Shown here: one piece after another, positions 36,501 to 46,858 of the stretch
Numbering within the stretch: position 1 is the first letter of the stretch
How the letters are laid out: every line of letters starts with the position of its first letter
NCBI GenBank assembly: GCA_034359265.1
Contig: CP136891.1
Coordinates: 85,330,001-85,394,000, forward strand
From: Canna indica
Lineage: Eukaryota; Streptophyta; Magnoliopsida; Zingiberales; Cannaceae
Reading direction: 5' to 3'
DNA length: 64,000 nt
Made by a program: the position numbers and the translations under genes
Notes under the pieces: model-generated
Database searches by the model: none
The model's input: only the letters and a program-made list of their open reading frames with translations
Told to the model about the DNA's origin: nothing

Positions 36501-38501
36501 TAACTCCATTTATTTTTAATTTCTCAGGAGCTATGGGTGCTAATATGTAAGCTTCTGTTGCACCCGCACATCTGGGTGCGGAATATTTCCAGCCGCCTAG
36601 TGGCATCTTATTTCCTTTCTGTGACAGAAGCTAGTAGGATTGATAACCAAAAACTTAAATCTGGATCATGTTTTCTTGTAAATCCAAGCAGACTTTTTGC
36701 TATAGCTGTATCATGCTTGAATCAGCTGAAGACCCATCTAATTGATGACACAGCAAGCAATCTGATAACTCAGAACCTTGTATTTGCCGCCTGCAGTTTG
36801 CATACCAAGCTCACAAATTCACTTGGGCCATATGAATATTGGTCTACCCTTGATTCTCGTAAGAAGGGTGTCTACCTTGAGGCTTTTGACAATCTTGGTT
36901 CAAAAAAAGCAAGGGACACTTTTCTGTTATCTACTACTGTTAGAAGTGATTCTTCTGCAATAGATGACCAAACTGAAGAAGGCAACAGAGATGTTAGGTC
37001 ATTGCTTGTTGTACCTCTGATCAAGAGGATGGGAAAAATTGCAATGCAAATGGAAGATATCCAGGTCTGCACTTGACTGTTTGTAGGCTGAATGGACACT
37101 CTAACCTTCGATAATTCAACTAGTTGGTTTTTTTATTTGGAATAATAAAGTATTTACTTTATTTTTGACCTGTACTTTTCATGTGCAGATGCGGATTGTC
37201 TTCAACTCCTTCAGGATGATCTCACTACAGATTGGCTCTGAAGGTTCCCGTGCATATGCTATCCACATGGTGACTCCACTATATAAAGTATGTGAAGGAT
37301 TTGCAGGGAAGGTTGTCAGTGGTGAGTTCATGTTTTGTTCAATTGATTACTCCTACTCTGTTAGATGTCCATAGTGGAACTATCTGAAGATTATCTGTCT
37401 TCCTTATTTTTGGCAATTCCATTTTCATGATATGCAAAAATCTAAGTTTCTAGGGTTTTCTAATACATGGGATACACTGGCCAGCTAGCTTCAATGAACC
37501 AGCATAGGTATCTAGATATACTCCTATGAAAATATGAAATTGATGGGGATAACTAACCGAAGTAGTTTATGATTTATGACATATAACCTATCTTTTTTCA
37601 CTATCTGTTAGCATGCAATGAATATGAATAGGCCGACTTCAAATTTGAACATTTTCTTTCCTTGTAAAACATCTATGAGGAGGCTGAGGATAGATTTTGA
37701 TCACACAAGATGAAAAGTGAGTGTCTTTGGGTTGCCCTTTTCATCTGTGCTTAACATATAATTCCTTTTCAGGATACTGCATATTAATGCCTATTATAAC
37801 TCAAGGACCAACGGAACCAAGTTAAACAATAATCTTTCTCCAAGAAAACAAGTAACTGTCATGATTGGCTATTTTCCAAATAATAAAGTTCCACAGAATC
37901 TCTTGCATAGAAAAAAGTAGTCATTGCAACTATTTTTATTTGTGGAATAACAAATCTGATCTTAATTAGAAATTGTTAGTTGCAACTTTGCTTCACACAC
38001 TTTGCAGTTTTTTTTTTAATCTTGGTGCATCTATTCAGTGACTTGTCATGAACTCTCTGCCTAGTTTGCTACTGTGCATAGTCATCATTTGGTTATTAAA
38101 TTTTTCGTTAAGGCTAAGACCAATCCAAAAAGTAAAATTTTGGATCGCAGCAAATAGTTTTTGGAGGGCTAAGTTTGGGATCACAGCAAATAGTTTTTGG
38201 AGGGCTTCATAATTTTATCTGAACTATTTTTCTTGTATTGGCAGACGAAATTAAGCAATTAGCAGAAGAGGTCCGTGACAGCTTAAGAGATGTTTTAGGC
38301 GTTGATAGTTTTGTACATTATTACAATCTGATAAGGAAGAACCTCAAGCAAAAGAGAGAGAAGAGGCGGCAGCAGGAAAAGCTTATTGCAGTCATCAATC
38401 CAATGCGCCATGCCAAGAGGAAGTTGCGAGTTGCTGAGAAACATCGAGTCCACAAGAGGAGAAAGATAATGACAATGAAGATGGGAAGAGGAAGAAGGTA
38501 G
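18524..38501 (+). CDS. UTP20: UTP20, U3 snoRNP / small-subunit processome component 20
   Basis: Very large HEAT-repeat protein of the nucleolar SSU processome, needed for 18S pre-rRNA processing. I joined 31 exons that stay in frame: 18524-18583, 18686-18808, 18942-19099, 20400-20444, 20769-20847, 20938-21011, 21502-21608, 22044-22223, 23436-23639, 23766-23973, 24062-24136, 24221-24567, 24650-24842, 24924-25167, 25238-25574, 27070-27250, 27354-27494, 27611-27872, 27970-28428, 28948-29408, 30789-30925, 31132-31313, 31419-31847, 31923-32048, 32124-32189, 32524-34346, 34441-34720, 35564-35797, 36528-37064, 37189-37321, 38245-38501. Total 2,713 residues, the usual size of plant UTP20. The N-terminus FKTFSQRLEEIDINVYRSL, the DRIM-type middle, and the basic C-tail (NPMRHAKRKLRVAEKHR) are diagnostic. 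Intron 8 is GC-AG (GAAG|GCAAGT at 22224). Intron 15 holds a hAT-like element, intron 28 a SINE candidate. No frameshift or internal stop seen. Confidence 0.97.
18598..18606 (+). promoter_or_regulatory. Telo-box in intron 1 of UTP20
   Basis: AAACCCTAA just after the first splice donor. Telo-boxes near the transcription start are common in plant ribosomal-protein and ribosome-biogenesis genes. Function here is inferred. Confidence 0.5.
25745..26509. mobile_element. hAT-like element in UTP20 intron 15
   Basis: 765 bp flanked by perfect 8-bp ATCTTGGT duplications (25737-25744 and 26510-26517). Ends CATGATTTAAAA and TTTTTTGAACCATG are inverted relative to each other. Subterminal zones are packed with CGGTACCGTACC and ATACCGG motifs. 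It lies in the sense-strand intron between exons 15 and 16 and does not touch splice sites. Confidence 0.85.
25948..26140. repeat. Inverted repeat nested in the intron 15 hAT element
   Basis: Arms of 39 bp at 25948-25986 and 26102-26140, starting GGGCGAC and ending GTCGCCC, with five or six mismatches, around a 115-bp spacer. Could be a second small transposon inside the hAT element (TAC on both outer sides) or part of its internal structure. Confidence 0.6.
35885..35965 (+). repeat. tRNA-derived SINE candidate in UTP20 intron 28
   Basis: ATGGCTTAGTTGATAAGG resembles a Pol III A box and GGGTTCATGTCCCA about 35 bp on resembles a B box, as in tRNA-derived SINE heads. Not a functional tRNA: no cloverleaf. 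Different in sequence from the SINE at 16783. Boundaries are uncertain. Confidence 0.5.
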
Positions 38502-38762
38502 CGGTGCCCTCAACTAAGAATGCTTCCTTTTTCGTTGTTTCTCTAGGCCACCGATTGAAAGATGGCAAAAATTTTGGCAAAACCACCTGTATGTTTTATG
38601 AGGTGTATATTTAATTTATTTAATTGTGTACTGCCCAGTGATAAAATTGTTGAGATATTAAGTCATACAAAATCCACCTTAGAAAAATTATGACAACTAT
38701 ATTTAGAAGAATCTTTATGCAATCAGAAACAAAAAAGGGAAAAGCCACTTTGCATGTTTTGC

Positions 38763-39765
38763 CTATTTAAATAACAAGACTCCGAGCACGAGCACGGTTG
38801 ATACAGCCATCAACCAGGCATGATCAAGTTTTAGAGCTGAATTTGGCAGCAGAAGTGGGCGTTGGCCCTGGTTAATTCCTCGGTCCGCTGGAGTACCGGT
38901 GGGTGTTGTTGCTGGAGGAGAAGCTTGCAAGGTTGATGGTGGAGGTGGCGGTGACGCGACAAAAGGAGCTGCGTTTAGAGATACAATTAAATAAATATTA
39001 TGTTGGTTCTCTTTATGAAAGATTTTCTTTGTGAAAAAAAAGTAGAGGGAGTGCACACTGGAATTAATTGTTTTTTACATTTTATTACTAATAAATACTT
39101 CTCAGAGTAACCATTAGGAAAAAAATCAATTTAGAGAAATGCAAAATGATAACAGGAGAAAGTGTCTCACGTAGTGGTGGAAGTGAAGGCGCAAATGCAA
39201 CTGGGGTACCTGCAAAATATGCCAAATGATCTCAATACATGTTTAGCTATACTCTACCTTCATATATATATATATAACTTTACTAAAGTTGGCAGCCAAC
39301 CTGGACTTGGAAGAGGCGCAGAAGTTCCTGCAAAAACCATCAATATATTAAGCATTAATCAACATAATCAAATATTTGAGTTACTCTATGCATCTATAGC
39401 TCAAATGGAGTTTGTTTAATACCTTTGCATTCAAGGGGCACTGACATTGAGTCGCACATTTTGGGAAGTGAGATGGCCAGCGTCCTATTGATAGGAAGAC
39501 TGAACGGCACGTTCCCTGTTATAATCAAGCAAGCACAATCTTTGCTGCTGCCTATCACTGAACCCAACGCGTTGCAGCAGTCGTCGGTCGGCGATCCGCC
39601 GCCGTTGGTGCTCCCCGTGAGAAAGTTCAGGCAAGGCGTGAAGCTGCTGATCAACGCGCCTGTGCATGCCGTGGTTATCTGACCGGACACTCGCAACGTC
39701 GTCGTCGTCGGCCATACCAATAAGATCACCAACAGGGGAATCATCAGGCACTTGCTCTTCTCCAT
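38763..39765 (-). CDS. Non-specific lipid-transfer protein, GPI-anchored (LTPG / xylogen-like)
   Basis: Secreted, membrane-anchored lipid-transfer protein of the cell wall side of the plasma membrane. Four exons join in frame to 204 residues: 39765-39423, 39327-39301, 39209-39171 and 38968-38763. Residues 1 to about 29 are a signal peptide (hydrophobic LLVILLVWP). The eight-cysteine motif follows with the paired CC of DDCCNAL and the CXC of CACLI; NRT is a possible glycosylation site. Exons 2 to 4 encode a Pro/Ser/Ala/Thr-rich linker like those carrying arabinogalactans, and the C-terminus is a hydrophobic tail (LMAVSTVLVLGVLLFK) fitting a GPI signal. It is convergent with UTP20, 262 bp between stop codons. 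A TATA box lies about 80 bp upstream of the start. Confidence 0.92.
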
Positions 39766-39843
39766 AATGTGCTGCGTAGTTGGAGAATTAATTGTTGTTG
39801 CTGGAGTGGGAATTATCGATGCTGGGGGGAGACAAAAGGTGCA

Positions 39844-39851
39844 TATTTATA
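39844..39851 (-). promoter_or_regulatory. TATA box of the LTPG gene
   Basis: TATAAATA on the minus strand, about 80 bp upstream of the ATG, in a good position for the core promoter. Confidence 0.65.
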
Positions 39852-40765
39852 GCTGCAACTGGAGAAACAATTTTGATGAGTTGATTTGATGAGTTGATGG
39901 TAGCTTCGAAGTTGGCGATGGTTTGCCTACTTCATCTAACTAGGAATGTGGGCGACTTGGTGATCGGCTGGCGCGTCCATAACAGCGCACAGGCGTGCGG
40001 ATGCATCTCCTGCCGTCGGATCTGTTAGTTTAATGGCGCGATGGTTGAATGCAGTCTGTTTCGGTGAAGGAAGGGTTTTGGAGTCGTGGAATTTAGGTGA
40101 GGTTGGCATGCGACCTTGCCCTTGCAGTTTAACCGCTACATGTTGACATGTCAGCAATTCATGGAATGACATGTCAGCATCCTGCATGACATAGTTTACG
40201 TTTTGTCTTGCTGACATGGGAGTGGAATCAATCTGTCGTGGATGTGGTAGGAAGGTCAAACAAATTCGATATTAATTACACTTGAGAGGTCAGAATTAAT
40301 AATTTTCTAGATTCTTTTAAAATATTCTTTTTCATGAAAAGTTAATTTTACATACATAGAAAATGTTACATTTATAAATTTAAAATTTAAAATTGTTTAT
40401 GTTGTGACATAACCCATATTTGAGAGAAAACAATAAAAAAATAAAAAATGAGAACAATAAAACACAAGAAATTATTTAGTTCGATTCAAAGTAAGCCTAC
40501 ATTCATGGGCGATGATAATAAATTTACTGTATGCTGAAGTTTACTAAGATAATACATAGTATTCTCATAAATTCTCACATCATACAATTTTATCTCTTTA
40601 ACTCTCTAACCCTAACTGCAGTCCCATATATATATAATCATACCGTCGAAATTCTAAGTCAAAATCGAATATCCTCTCAAATTAAATCATGCGAAATATT
40701 CATCTCAACAGTTTATAGAATAATTTATTTTTTAGTATGGTCACCTATTGTGACTTTCTATGACA
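39852..40765. other. LTPG upstream region, no gene
   Basis: No coding sequence seen. Contains two copies of the palindrome TGACATGTCA (40144-40153 and 40167-40176). From about 40270 the DNA becomes AT-rich. Confidence 0.5.
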
Positions 40766-40850
40766 ACATGTTGTATGTTGCCTAGAGATTTAGGATTTGA
40801 TCCCTAATATGATCACCTATTGTGACTTTCTATCTTTGTTTTTTTTTAAA
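40766..40850 (+). repeat. SINE copy, same family as 16783-16896
   Basis: CAACATGTTG, TTTAGAGATT-like spacer, GATTTGATCCCTAATATGATCA and GACTTTCTATCTTTGTT followed by T/A runs match the SINE at 16783. A short partial direct repeat of its 3' end (TATGGTCACCTATTGTGACTTTCTAT) lies just upstream at about 40735-40761. Confidence 0.65.
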
Positions 40851-40880
40851 AAAATAGTTTACACAATAACTTATTTCTTA

Positions 40881-42363
40881 GCCGGTGATGGTATGGGGGT
40901 CCGACCCGCGCGTCACCCGCTTCTAGTCCCGCGGCCCCTTCGCCGCCAAGCCATCTGGTACGGACCCATGTGTCACCTGGTACCGAGCCATTTGCGTCGG
41001 CGGACGCGCCGGTGGGCTTGATCAACTTCAGGCCCAACAACAGCGAGGCGAGCCGCTTGAAGGCGGCCGTCGGCTACCACCTAGCCTATGACTATTGGGG
41101 TCATGGGATCGCGACGATGTCACTGAAGGCGGTTGTTTCCAGCGTTTTGGAGGAGTGGCCGCACCTGGAGAGGGCGGAGGTGTTAGAAAATTAGTCTTGG
41201 ACGTAACTTCACCCCAAAAGTTAGCTCTTAGGGGAAGGATTATCTAATCTATTTAAAGGCTATCTAGATCACAACCTCAATCAATGTGGGACTTTAACTT
41301 ACCCCGCTCACGCCCAGGATCCATATCTGGAGCGTGAAGTTCTGCAGGTGGCCCACTCTCAACTATAGGTTTAGCTCTGATACTATGTTAGAAAATCACA
41401 TTTGGACCTAACTCCACCTCAAAAGCTAGCTCATAGGGGGATGATTGTCCAATCTATTTAAATGCTATCTAGACCACAACCTCAACCAATGTGGGACTTT
41501 AAGACACCTCCCTCACGCCCAAGATCCACATCTGAAGCGTGAAGTTCTGTAGGTGGCCCACTCTCAACCAAAGGTTTGGCTCTGATATCATGTTAGAAAA
41601 TAGCCTTGGACCTAACTCCACCCCAGAAGCTAGCTCTAAGGGGAGAGGATTGTCCAATTTATTTAAAGGCTATCTAGACGACAACCTCAACTAATGTGAG
41701 ACTTTAACACACCCCCTCACGCCCAGGATCCACATCTGGAGCGTGAAGTTCTGCATGGGGCCCACTATCAACCATAGGTTCTGTGGTTGATATTGTGCCA
41801 CCCGCATATGTCCGGTCCTGCAAACTCCACGCTCCAGATGTCCAATTCTGGGCGTGGGAGGGGGGTGTGTTAAAGTCTCACATTGGTTTAAATATGGTCA
41901 AAATAATCTTTATATAGTTTGGGCAATTCTTTTCCTTTGAGCTAGCTTTTGGGGTGAGTTAGGCCCACTAATTTCTTAACATTGTATCATAACCAATTGT
42001 GTGGTTGATATTGTGTCACCCGCAGATATCCAGTCCTGCAAAACTCAACGCTCCAAATATTGTCCAATCCTGGGCGTGAGGATGATGTGTCAAAGTCTCA
42101 CATTGGTTAAAAATATGGTTAAGGTAGAATAGTTTGGGCAATCCTCTCATCATGAGCTAACTTTTGGGGTGAGTTAGGCCTACTAATTTCTTAACATGAG
42201 GCCATCGTCGAGGTTGGGAATCGAGCATCGCAGCGCGTGCTGGAGAAGGCCGAGTTTAAGAGAGAGGGGGTGTTGAGGAAGTATGCAATGTTGCAGGGAG
42301 AGAGTAAAGATGTAGTGATGTATGCTTTGTTGGTTGGTGACGTCAAAACTAAGATACGAAGCT
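40881..42363 (+). pseudogene. GNAT acetyltransferase pseudogene, split by a TRIM array
   Basis: Decayed paralogue of the intact gene at 43330-43872. The first part, 40881-41180, aligns from the region encoding the TWASDPRVTRF stretch through YHLAYDYWGHGIATMSL (acetyl-CoA binding block); the rest, 42202-42363, aligns with the ENPASQRVLEKAGF to DVVMY end. The N-terminus is missing and deletions and frameshifts lie in the first part. A 1,016-bp TRIM array (41181-42196) sits in between with a near 5-bp target duplication (GGAGG/TGAGG). Direct orientation and 1-kb spacing from the intact gene indicate tandem duplication. Confidence 0.88.
41181..42196. mobile_element. TRIM (miniature LTR retrotransposon) array, LTRs in both orientations
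   Basis: Five LTR-like units: three reversed, 41181-41301, 41386-41506 and 41591-41711 (121 bp each, starting TGTTAGAAAAT), then two forward, 41868-41981 and 42088-42196 (starting TGTTAAAG or TGTCAAAG, ending TTCTTAACA). Between units lie short spacers of 64 to 106 bp with a purine tract (GGGCGTGAGGGGG type) next to one LTR side and a TGGTATCAGAGCC-like primer site (tRNA-iMet type, variants TTGTATCATAACC) next to the other. The two orientations meet near 41780. No coding capacity. The block is bounded by GGAGG and TGAGG. Confidence 0.82.
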
Positions 42364-43329
42364 TGCTTACAAGTAATTTTCTATTTCATTTCTGAATAAA
42401 TTTTAAAGTAATAGTAAAAAAAGAAGAATTTTGATCATTTTTCTATTTTTAGTTCTGTTTTTAGTTCTATTTTTAGCACTAAGTTTTTCGTTAATATGAA
42501 AATACATAAATTTTTGATCTGTTATCACATTTAGCATAATCCGTCAATTTTAACAAAAAATGTTGATGTGTCACGTTAACGACGACGATGTAGCAAATAG
42601 ATGTCCTAGTTGGCATCGCACCCATTGGTCGAGTGGGGTCTTCAAATCAAATTATCATTTTGCATGTCGCTAATCTCTCATATATATTAATTCGGGACGA
42701 GCAAAATGATATTTTTGCCGGATCCTCTTCAATTTGGGGTCGCAATAGGAAATCAAAAGCGGCTCGATGGAGATAGGGCTGAGGGGCGCCCCATGACCCC
42801 AAGCAGCAGCCTTAGGTCGGACCGTCGGTAGGAGATGACACTCACAAAAACTGATCCAATCACCCACTACCTCGATGCCCCCTCCACGATGCCCCCTCTA
42901 TCATGGCCTCGTCCATTGTTGTCTCTTTAGTGTAAAAATCGCAGCGTGAAAGAAGAATAAAACTACAGCATGGAAGAAGAAGAAGAAGAAATGTCGTGGA
43001 ATCTAAGAAGACATGAAAACTCTTTTAATTGAAATGAAAACTCTAAGAAGACAAAACGAAATTGTATAGATTTAATGATTCGTGGAATCTGTTCACAAAT
43101 TGCAAAGAATTCAACAGTCAACGTAGCCGGCGTTCAAATCCCAACAAAACGAAATCTATCATGTTTTTTTTTTAAATAATTAAAAACGAAATCTATCATG
43201 TTATCTGGAATATATGATAATATGATCTGCTGCTAGCTCTTTGTCGTCTTCAATCCGCATCCATCCGTTCCGTTCTCATCATCTTCGATCTCCATCCAAA
43301 TCCAAGAAGACACCAACCGAACTCGCACA
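42364..43329. other. Spacer between GNAT pseudogene and intact GNAT gene
   Basis: No gene seen. Includes the likely promoter of the GNAT gene; TATA-like AATATATGATAATATG about 120 bp upstream of the ATG is weak. Confidence 0.45.
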
Positions 43330-43872
43330 ATGCAACAGGAACAGCAGCACCACTCGCCGCCGGCAGTCAGCCTCCGCCCATTCAGCCTCTCCGAGTCCGA
43401 CGTCGCCGCCGTCATGACGTGGGCGTCGGACCCCCGGGTCACCCGCTTCCAGCGCCGCGGCCCCTTCACCAGCAAAGACGACGCCCGGCGGTACATCGCC
43501 GACCACATCCTGCCCCACCCGTGGTACCGCGCCATCTGCGTCGGCGGCCGCCGCGTCGTTGGCTCGATAACCGTCAAGCCTGCCGGAGCCGAGCGGCACC
43601 GGGCGTCCATCGGCTACCGCTTGGCCTATGATTACTGGGGCCGCGGCATCGCCACGGCGGCTCTCGGGGCGGCGGTGTCCGCCGTGTCGGAGGAGTGGCC
43701 GGACTTGGAGAGGCTGGAGGCGGTGGCCGACGTGGAGAATCCGGCGTCGCAGCGGGTGCTGGAGAAGGCTGGATTCCGGAGAGAAGGAGTGCTGAGAAAG
43801 TATGTGATGTTGAAGGGAGAGAGTAGAGATGTTGTCATGTACAGCTTATTAGCTACTGATAACAAGCTCTGA
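43330..43872 (+). CDS. GNAT-family N-acetyltransferase (RimJ/RimL-like)
   Basis: Intronless, GC-rich, 180 residues; transfers acetyl from acetyl-CoA to an amino group, substrate unknown. Seen: N-terminal LRPFSLSESDVAAVMTW (strand 1/helix 1), TSKDDARRYIADHI, VGSITVKP, the acetyl-CoA pyrophosphate loop region YDYWGRGIATAALGAAV (motif A, GRGIAT), and VADVENPASQRVLEKAGFRREGVLRKY (motif B, conserved N and the EKAGF block of RimJ/L-type enzymes). The start ATG at 43330 begins the only long frame and fits the family length. A broken paralogue lies 1 kb upstream. Confidence 0.93.
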   Translation: MQQEQQHHSPPAVSLRPFSLSESDVAAVMTWASDPRVTRFQRRGPFTSKDDARRYIADHILPHPWYRAICVGGRRVVGSITVKPAGAERHRASIGYRLAYDYWGRGIATAALGAAVSAVSEEWPDLERLEAVADVENPASQRVLEKAGFRREGVLRKYVMLKGESRDVVMYSLLATDNKL

Positions 43873-45793
43873 TCTGACTTGGTATTCAAGTTCATGCATG
43901 CTGTGTTAATCCAAACATGGATTTGTCAGCCTAAACTTTTGGGCTTGGAATGAACTCCTGGTAATAAGCTTTAGCTATTTCTAGTGGTTAATTGCTAACT
44001 CTAGCTTATATTTCAGTGTTTTAGCAGATTTGTAACTCAAGCTTTCATTTGTAACAAAATGAATTTTCCACAAATGTAATCAATTCTCAGATTTCTGTTA
44101 AAATTTCCAGTTCTTGAGCTTTTTTAAAACTCAGCCCAAATTAACTCCAGCTTAGATTTGGGAAATAGCTTTCAAGTTAGACTCCTTGAACAACAAATTC
44201 CTGCTACCATTCTGAACACAATATATAACCAGCAACCTGGCAGCATTAGTAAATTATACAGTTAAGAATTCCTTCCTGAAAACAATCATGTGGGTTATAC
44301 TTCATTTGGCCAAATCTAGCTTTCTCAGCTATTTCTATGATTTCATATAAAGCTCTAGAGAACAGGTGCTAATGCCATTGCCTATTAAAACAGGCATTGT
44401 TCCAGTTCTTCCAAATGATGTTGCAATGAACCCAGCTTTAAGCTTGGCTGATTTTTCTTTCTTTTTTAAATTATTATTTCGAGGAATACGAGCTCCGATG
44501 AATTAATATCAAAGTCCTTCTCTTCTTTCATCCATTTTTGTTCATCCCAAGGTCTCAGTAGATGGCAACCTATGGCCAAGTTTGTCTTCTGCTGCTCTCC
44601 AATAAGTTCTAGCAAAGTCTCATTCAAAGAAAATGTGCTTCAAATTGTCTATACTTAAACGCTCATAAATCTGAAGTGAGCTTATTTTAGATATACATAA
44701 ATCTTGGTTCCTAGCCGGGCGTAGCTCCGGGACGACTTGCAAAGACACTCCGACGCTCAAGTAAGGACGTACTTGAGGTGGTGTCCATAAGAATTGGATT
44801 CAAGATATACCTGAAGATGTCGATGTTGGTTTATAAGGTAGGTCTTTAATGAGATGTATTCGGTGGGGATTTCTCCCTAATTATCGCGGGGGATATGCCT
44901 TGAGAGAGTCAATTATCAAATTATGCCTCATTAATTGTGTTGTGATTTATGTGAATTCTTTGAATATATGCCAAAGACGAAAATGGCCCCTAGGGTGTCT
45001 GGGCGGAGTCAGGCCCGACTTGAGTTTTTGAGTGACTTGGTCGAGTTGGGCTTCGTGGGCTCACCAAACGGGCTCGAGGATCTAATCCGGTCCAGCAACC
45101 TCTTCCAAATTAAGGAGCTTCCAAATGAAGTTATGAATGTTTTAACTTTAGGTATCACTGGGAGCTCTGAAACATGTCTCCAGTTGAAATTTCTGTCGCC
45201 CTCATCATTTCATTCTCTTTTAAGTATTTGTAGGCCACTTTGCAAGACTGTTTTCCTTTAGTTCAGGATATTAAAAAGCTTAAACTCTACTAAATTAAAG
45301 CATGCAGTATTCTATTAATATAAGCATGGTTTTTTACACTTCAGGAAAGCTTTAGCACTTAATGTGCACACTAACTAATAACAGAGATCAGTGCAATGAA
45401 CAATCTCATTATAATTAGCTCATATACACATGGAGCTCAATATATTCTGAGAGTGTATTCTGCTTGATTTTTGTCTATATAAGCAAATACTAATCATACA
45501 TTATTGTACATAAGCAATGATATCCATTCATGGAAACAAGGATAAAACTATTTCTTCAATCTTTTTATTTTAAACCAGAGACAATGTTCTTCAATTCCTT
45601 ATTAATTGAAGCAGTCTCATTCATGGATCTTGCCGCCTATCAACCTACTAATTGATTAATCAATCAGCAAAGAGACAACCTATACATTAATCTATGCAAG
45701 CTGTGATTGATAGATTAACTTCTTTCAATTGAATGAGATGAGCCCACTTGTGTTCGACAGATTGAGACTGCATTAACTTGCTATTATATATTG

Positions 45794-45828
<35 letters not shown>

Positions 45829-46119
45829 TTCTGGTGCCTCAAAAGATTGTCATTTTAAGTATTTTTTTGTCGTTTTGATTTTTTATAAAACTTACATGTT
45901 TGTCATTTCTTTGGATATATTTGAAGATTATACCTCCTAATAGTTAGTGGTCTGTCCAATAGGAGGCCGGGCATAGTCAATTAGTGCATGCGCTAGGTCA
46001 ATCGCTGAACCATAGCACCAAGAGAGTGGATTGAATTATCTATAATGAAAGTGAGTATATTTGTATAGTTCCACAAAGACGGGTGTGGTATCTAAGAACC
46101 ACATAAGTTCTGTTTGAGT
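43873..46119. other. Gene-free stretch, with a TA microsatellite
   Basis: No supported gene. A (TA)n tract lies at about 45796-45826. The motif GCAAAGACACTCCGACGCTC at 44739 also occurs, with changes, in the tandem duplication at 8145 and at about 11206, so a relic of a shared older repeat may be here. Confidence 0.5.
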
Positions 46120-46836
46120 TAGGAGTGGAAATTTAATTTGGTTAACCGCGAAATTCAGTTTCAGATAGTGAATTTGTGGTTTTATTTCAGTTAAAAGAGA
46201 ATATGAAAAATCGATTAAATTCGATTCAGTTTCGGTTATTGGTTCGTGGATAATCGATAACTGAAATTGGTTATATATTTTCGATTTCATTTATCGGTTA
46301 TCCATGGATAATTGGATCTGAAATCGTTATAATTAATTATTTTGATAATTTTTAGATATTTCAAAATCTAGTTTACTAACAAGTTAGTAAACGGGTAGTT
46401 GGTGTTAAAGTCTCACATTGGTTGAGGTTGTGGTCTAGATAGTCTTTAAATAGATTTGACAATCCTTCCACTAAGAGCTAGCTTTTGGGGTGAAGTTAGG
46501 TCCAAGTCTGATTTTCTAACATGGTATCAGAGCCAAACCTATGGTTGAGAGTGGGCCACCCACAAAACTTCACACTCCAGATGTGGATCCTGGGCGTGAG
46601 GGGGGGTGTTAAAGTCTCACATTGGTTGAGGTTGCGGTCTAGATAGCATTTAAATAGATTTGACAATCCTTCCCCTAAGAGCTAGCTTTTGGGGTGGAGT
46701 TAGGTTCAAGTCTGATTTTCTAACAACTAGTTCCATTTGAATCAAACTAACCGATTTTGGTATTGTATACTAGTTTTCCGATTTCGATTTTGATTAACCA
46801 TAAAAAATGTGATTAATCGAACCGTTGTCATCCCTA
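46120..46836. mobile_element. hAT-like element interrupted by a TRIM
   Basis: Left end TAGGAGTGGAAATT and right end GTTGTCATCCCTA are imperfect inverted ends of hAT type; flanks GTTTGAGT and ATTCAAGT could be a degraded 8-bp duplication (5 of 8). Inner sequence has many CGATTTCGGTTA-like motifs in both halves. The TRIM at 46403-46725 lies inside. Confidence 0.5.
46403..46725 (+). mobile_element. TRIM element with two LTRs, PBS and polypurine tract
   Basis: LTRs 46403-46521 and 46607-46725 (119 bp each, about six differences) start TGTTAAAGTCTCACATTGG and end GATTTTCTAACA. TGGTATCAGAGCC directly follows the left LTR (primer site of initiator-Met tRNA type) and GTGAGGGGGGG directly precedes the right LTR. 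The internal part is only 85 bp and non-coding. TAGTT occurs on both sides (46396-46400, 46728-46732), two bases outside each LTR end. Confidence 0.88.
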
Positions 46837-46858
46837 ATTCAAGTAGACCTAAACACTT

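Noticed and set aside
41181..42196. Ordinary satellite array
   Set aside because: The period comes from LTR plus spacer with PBS and purine tract, and the orientation flips; this is a TRIM array.
43233..43895. Minus-strand and plus-strand alternative ORFs at the GNAT gene
   Set aside because: Shadows of the GNAT frame caused by high GC; no domain of their own.
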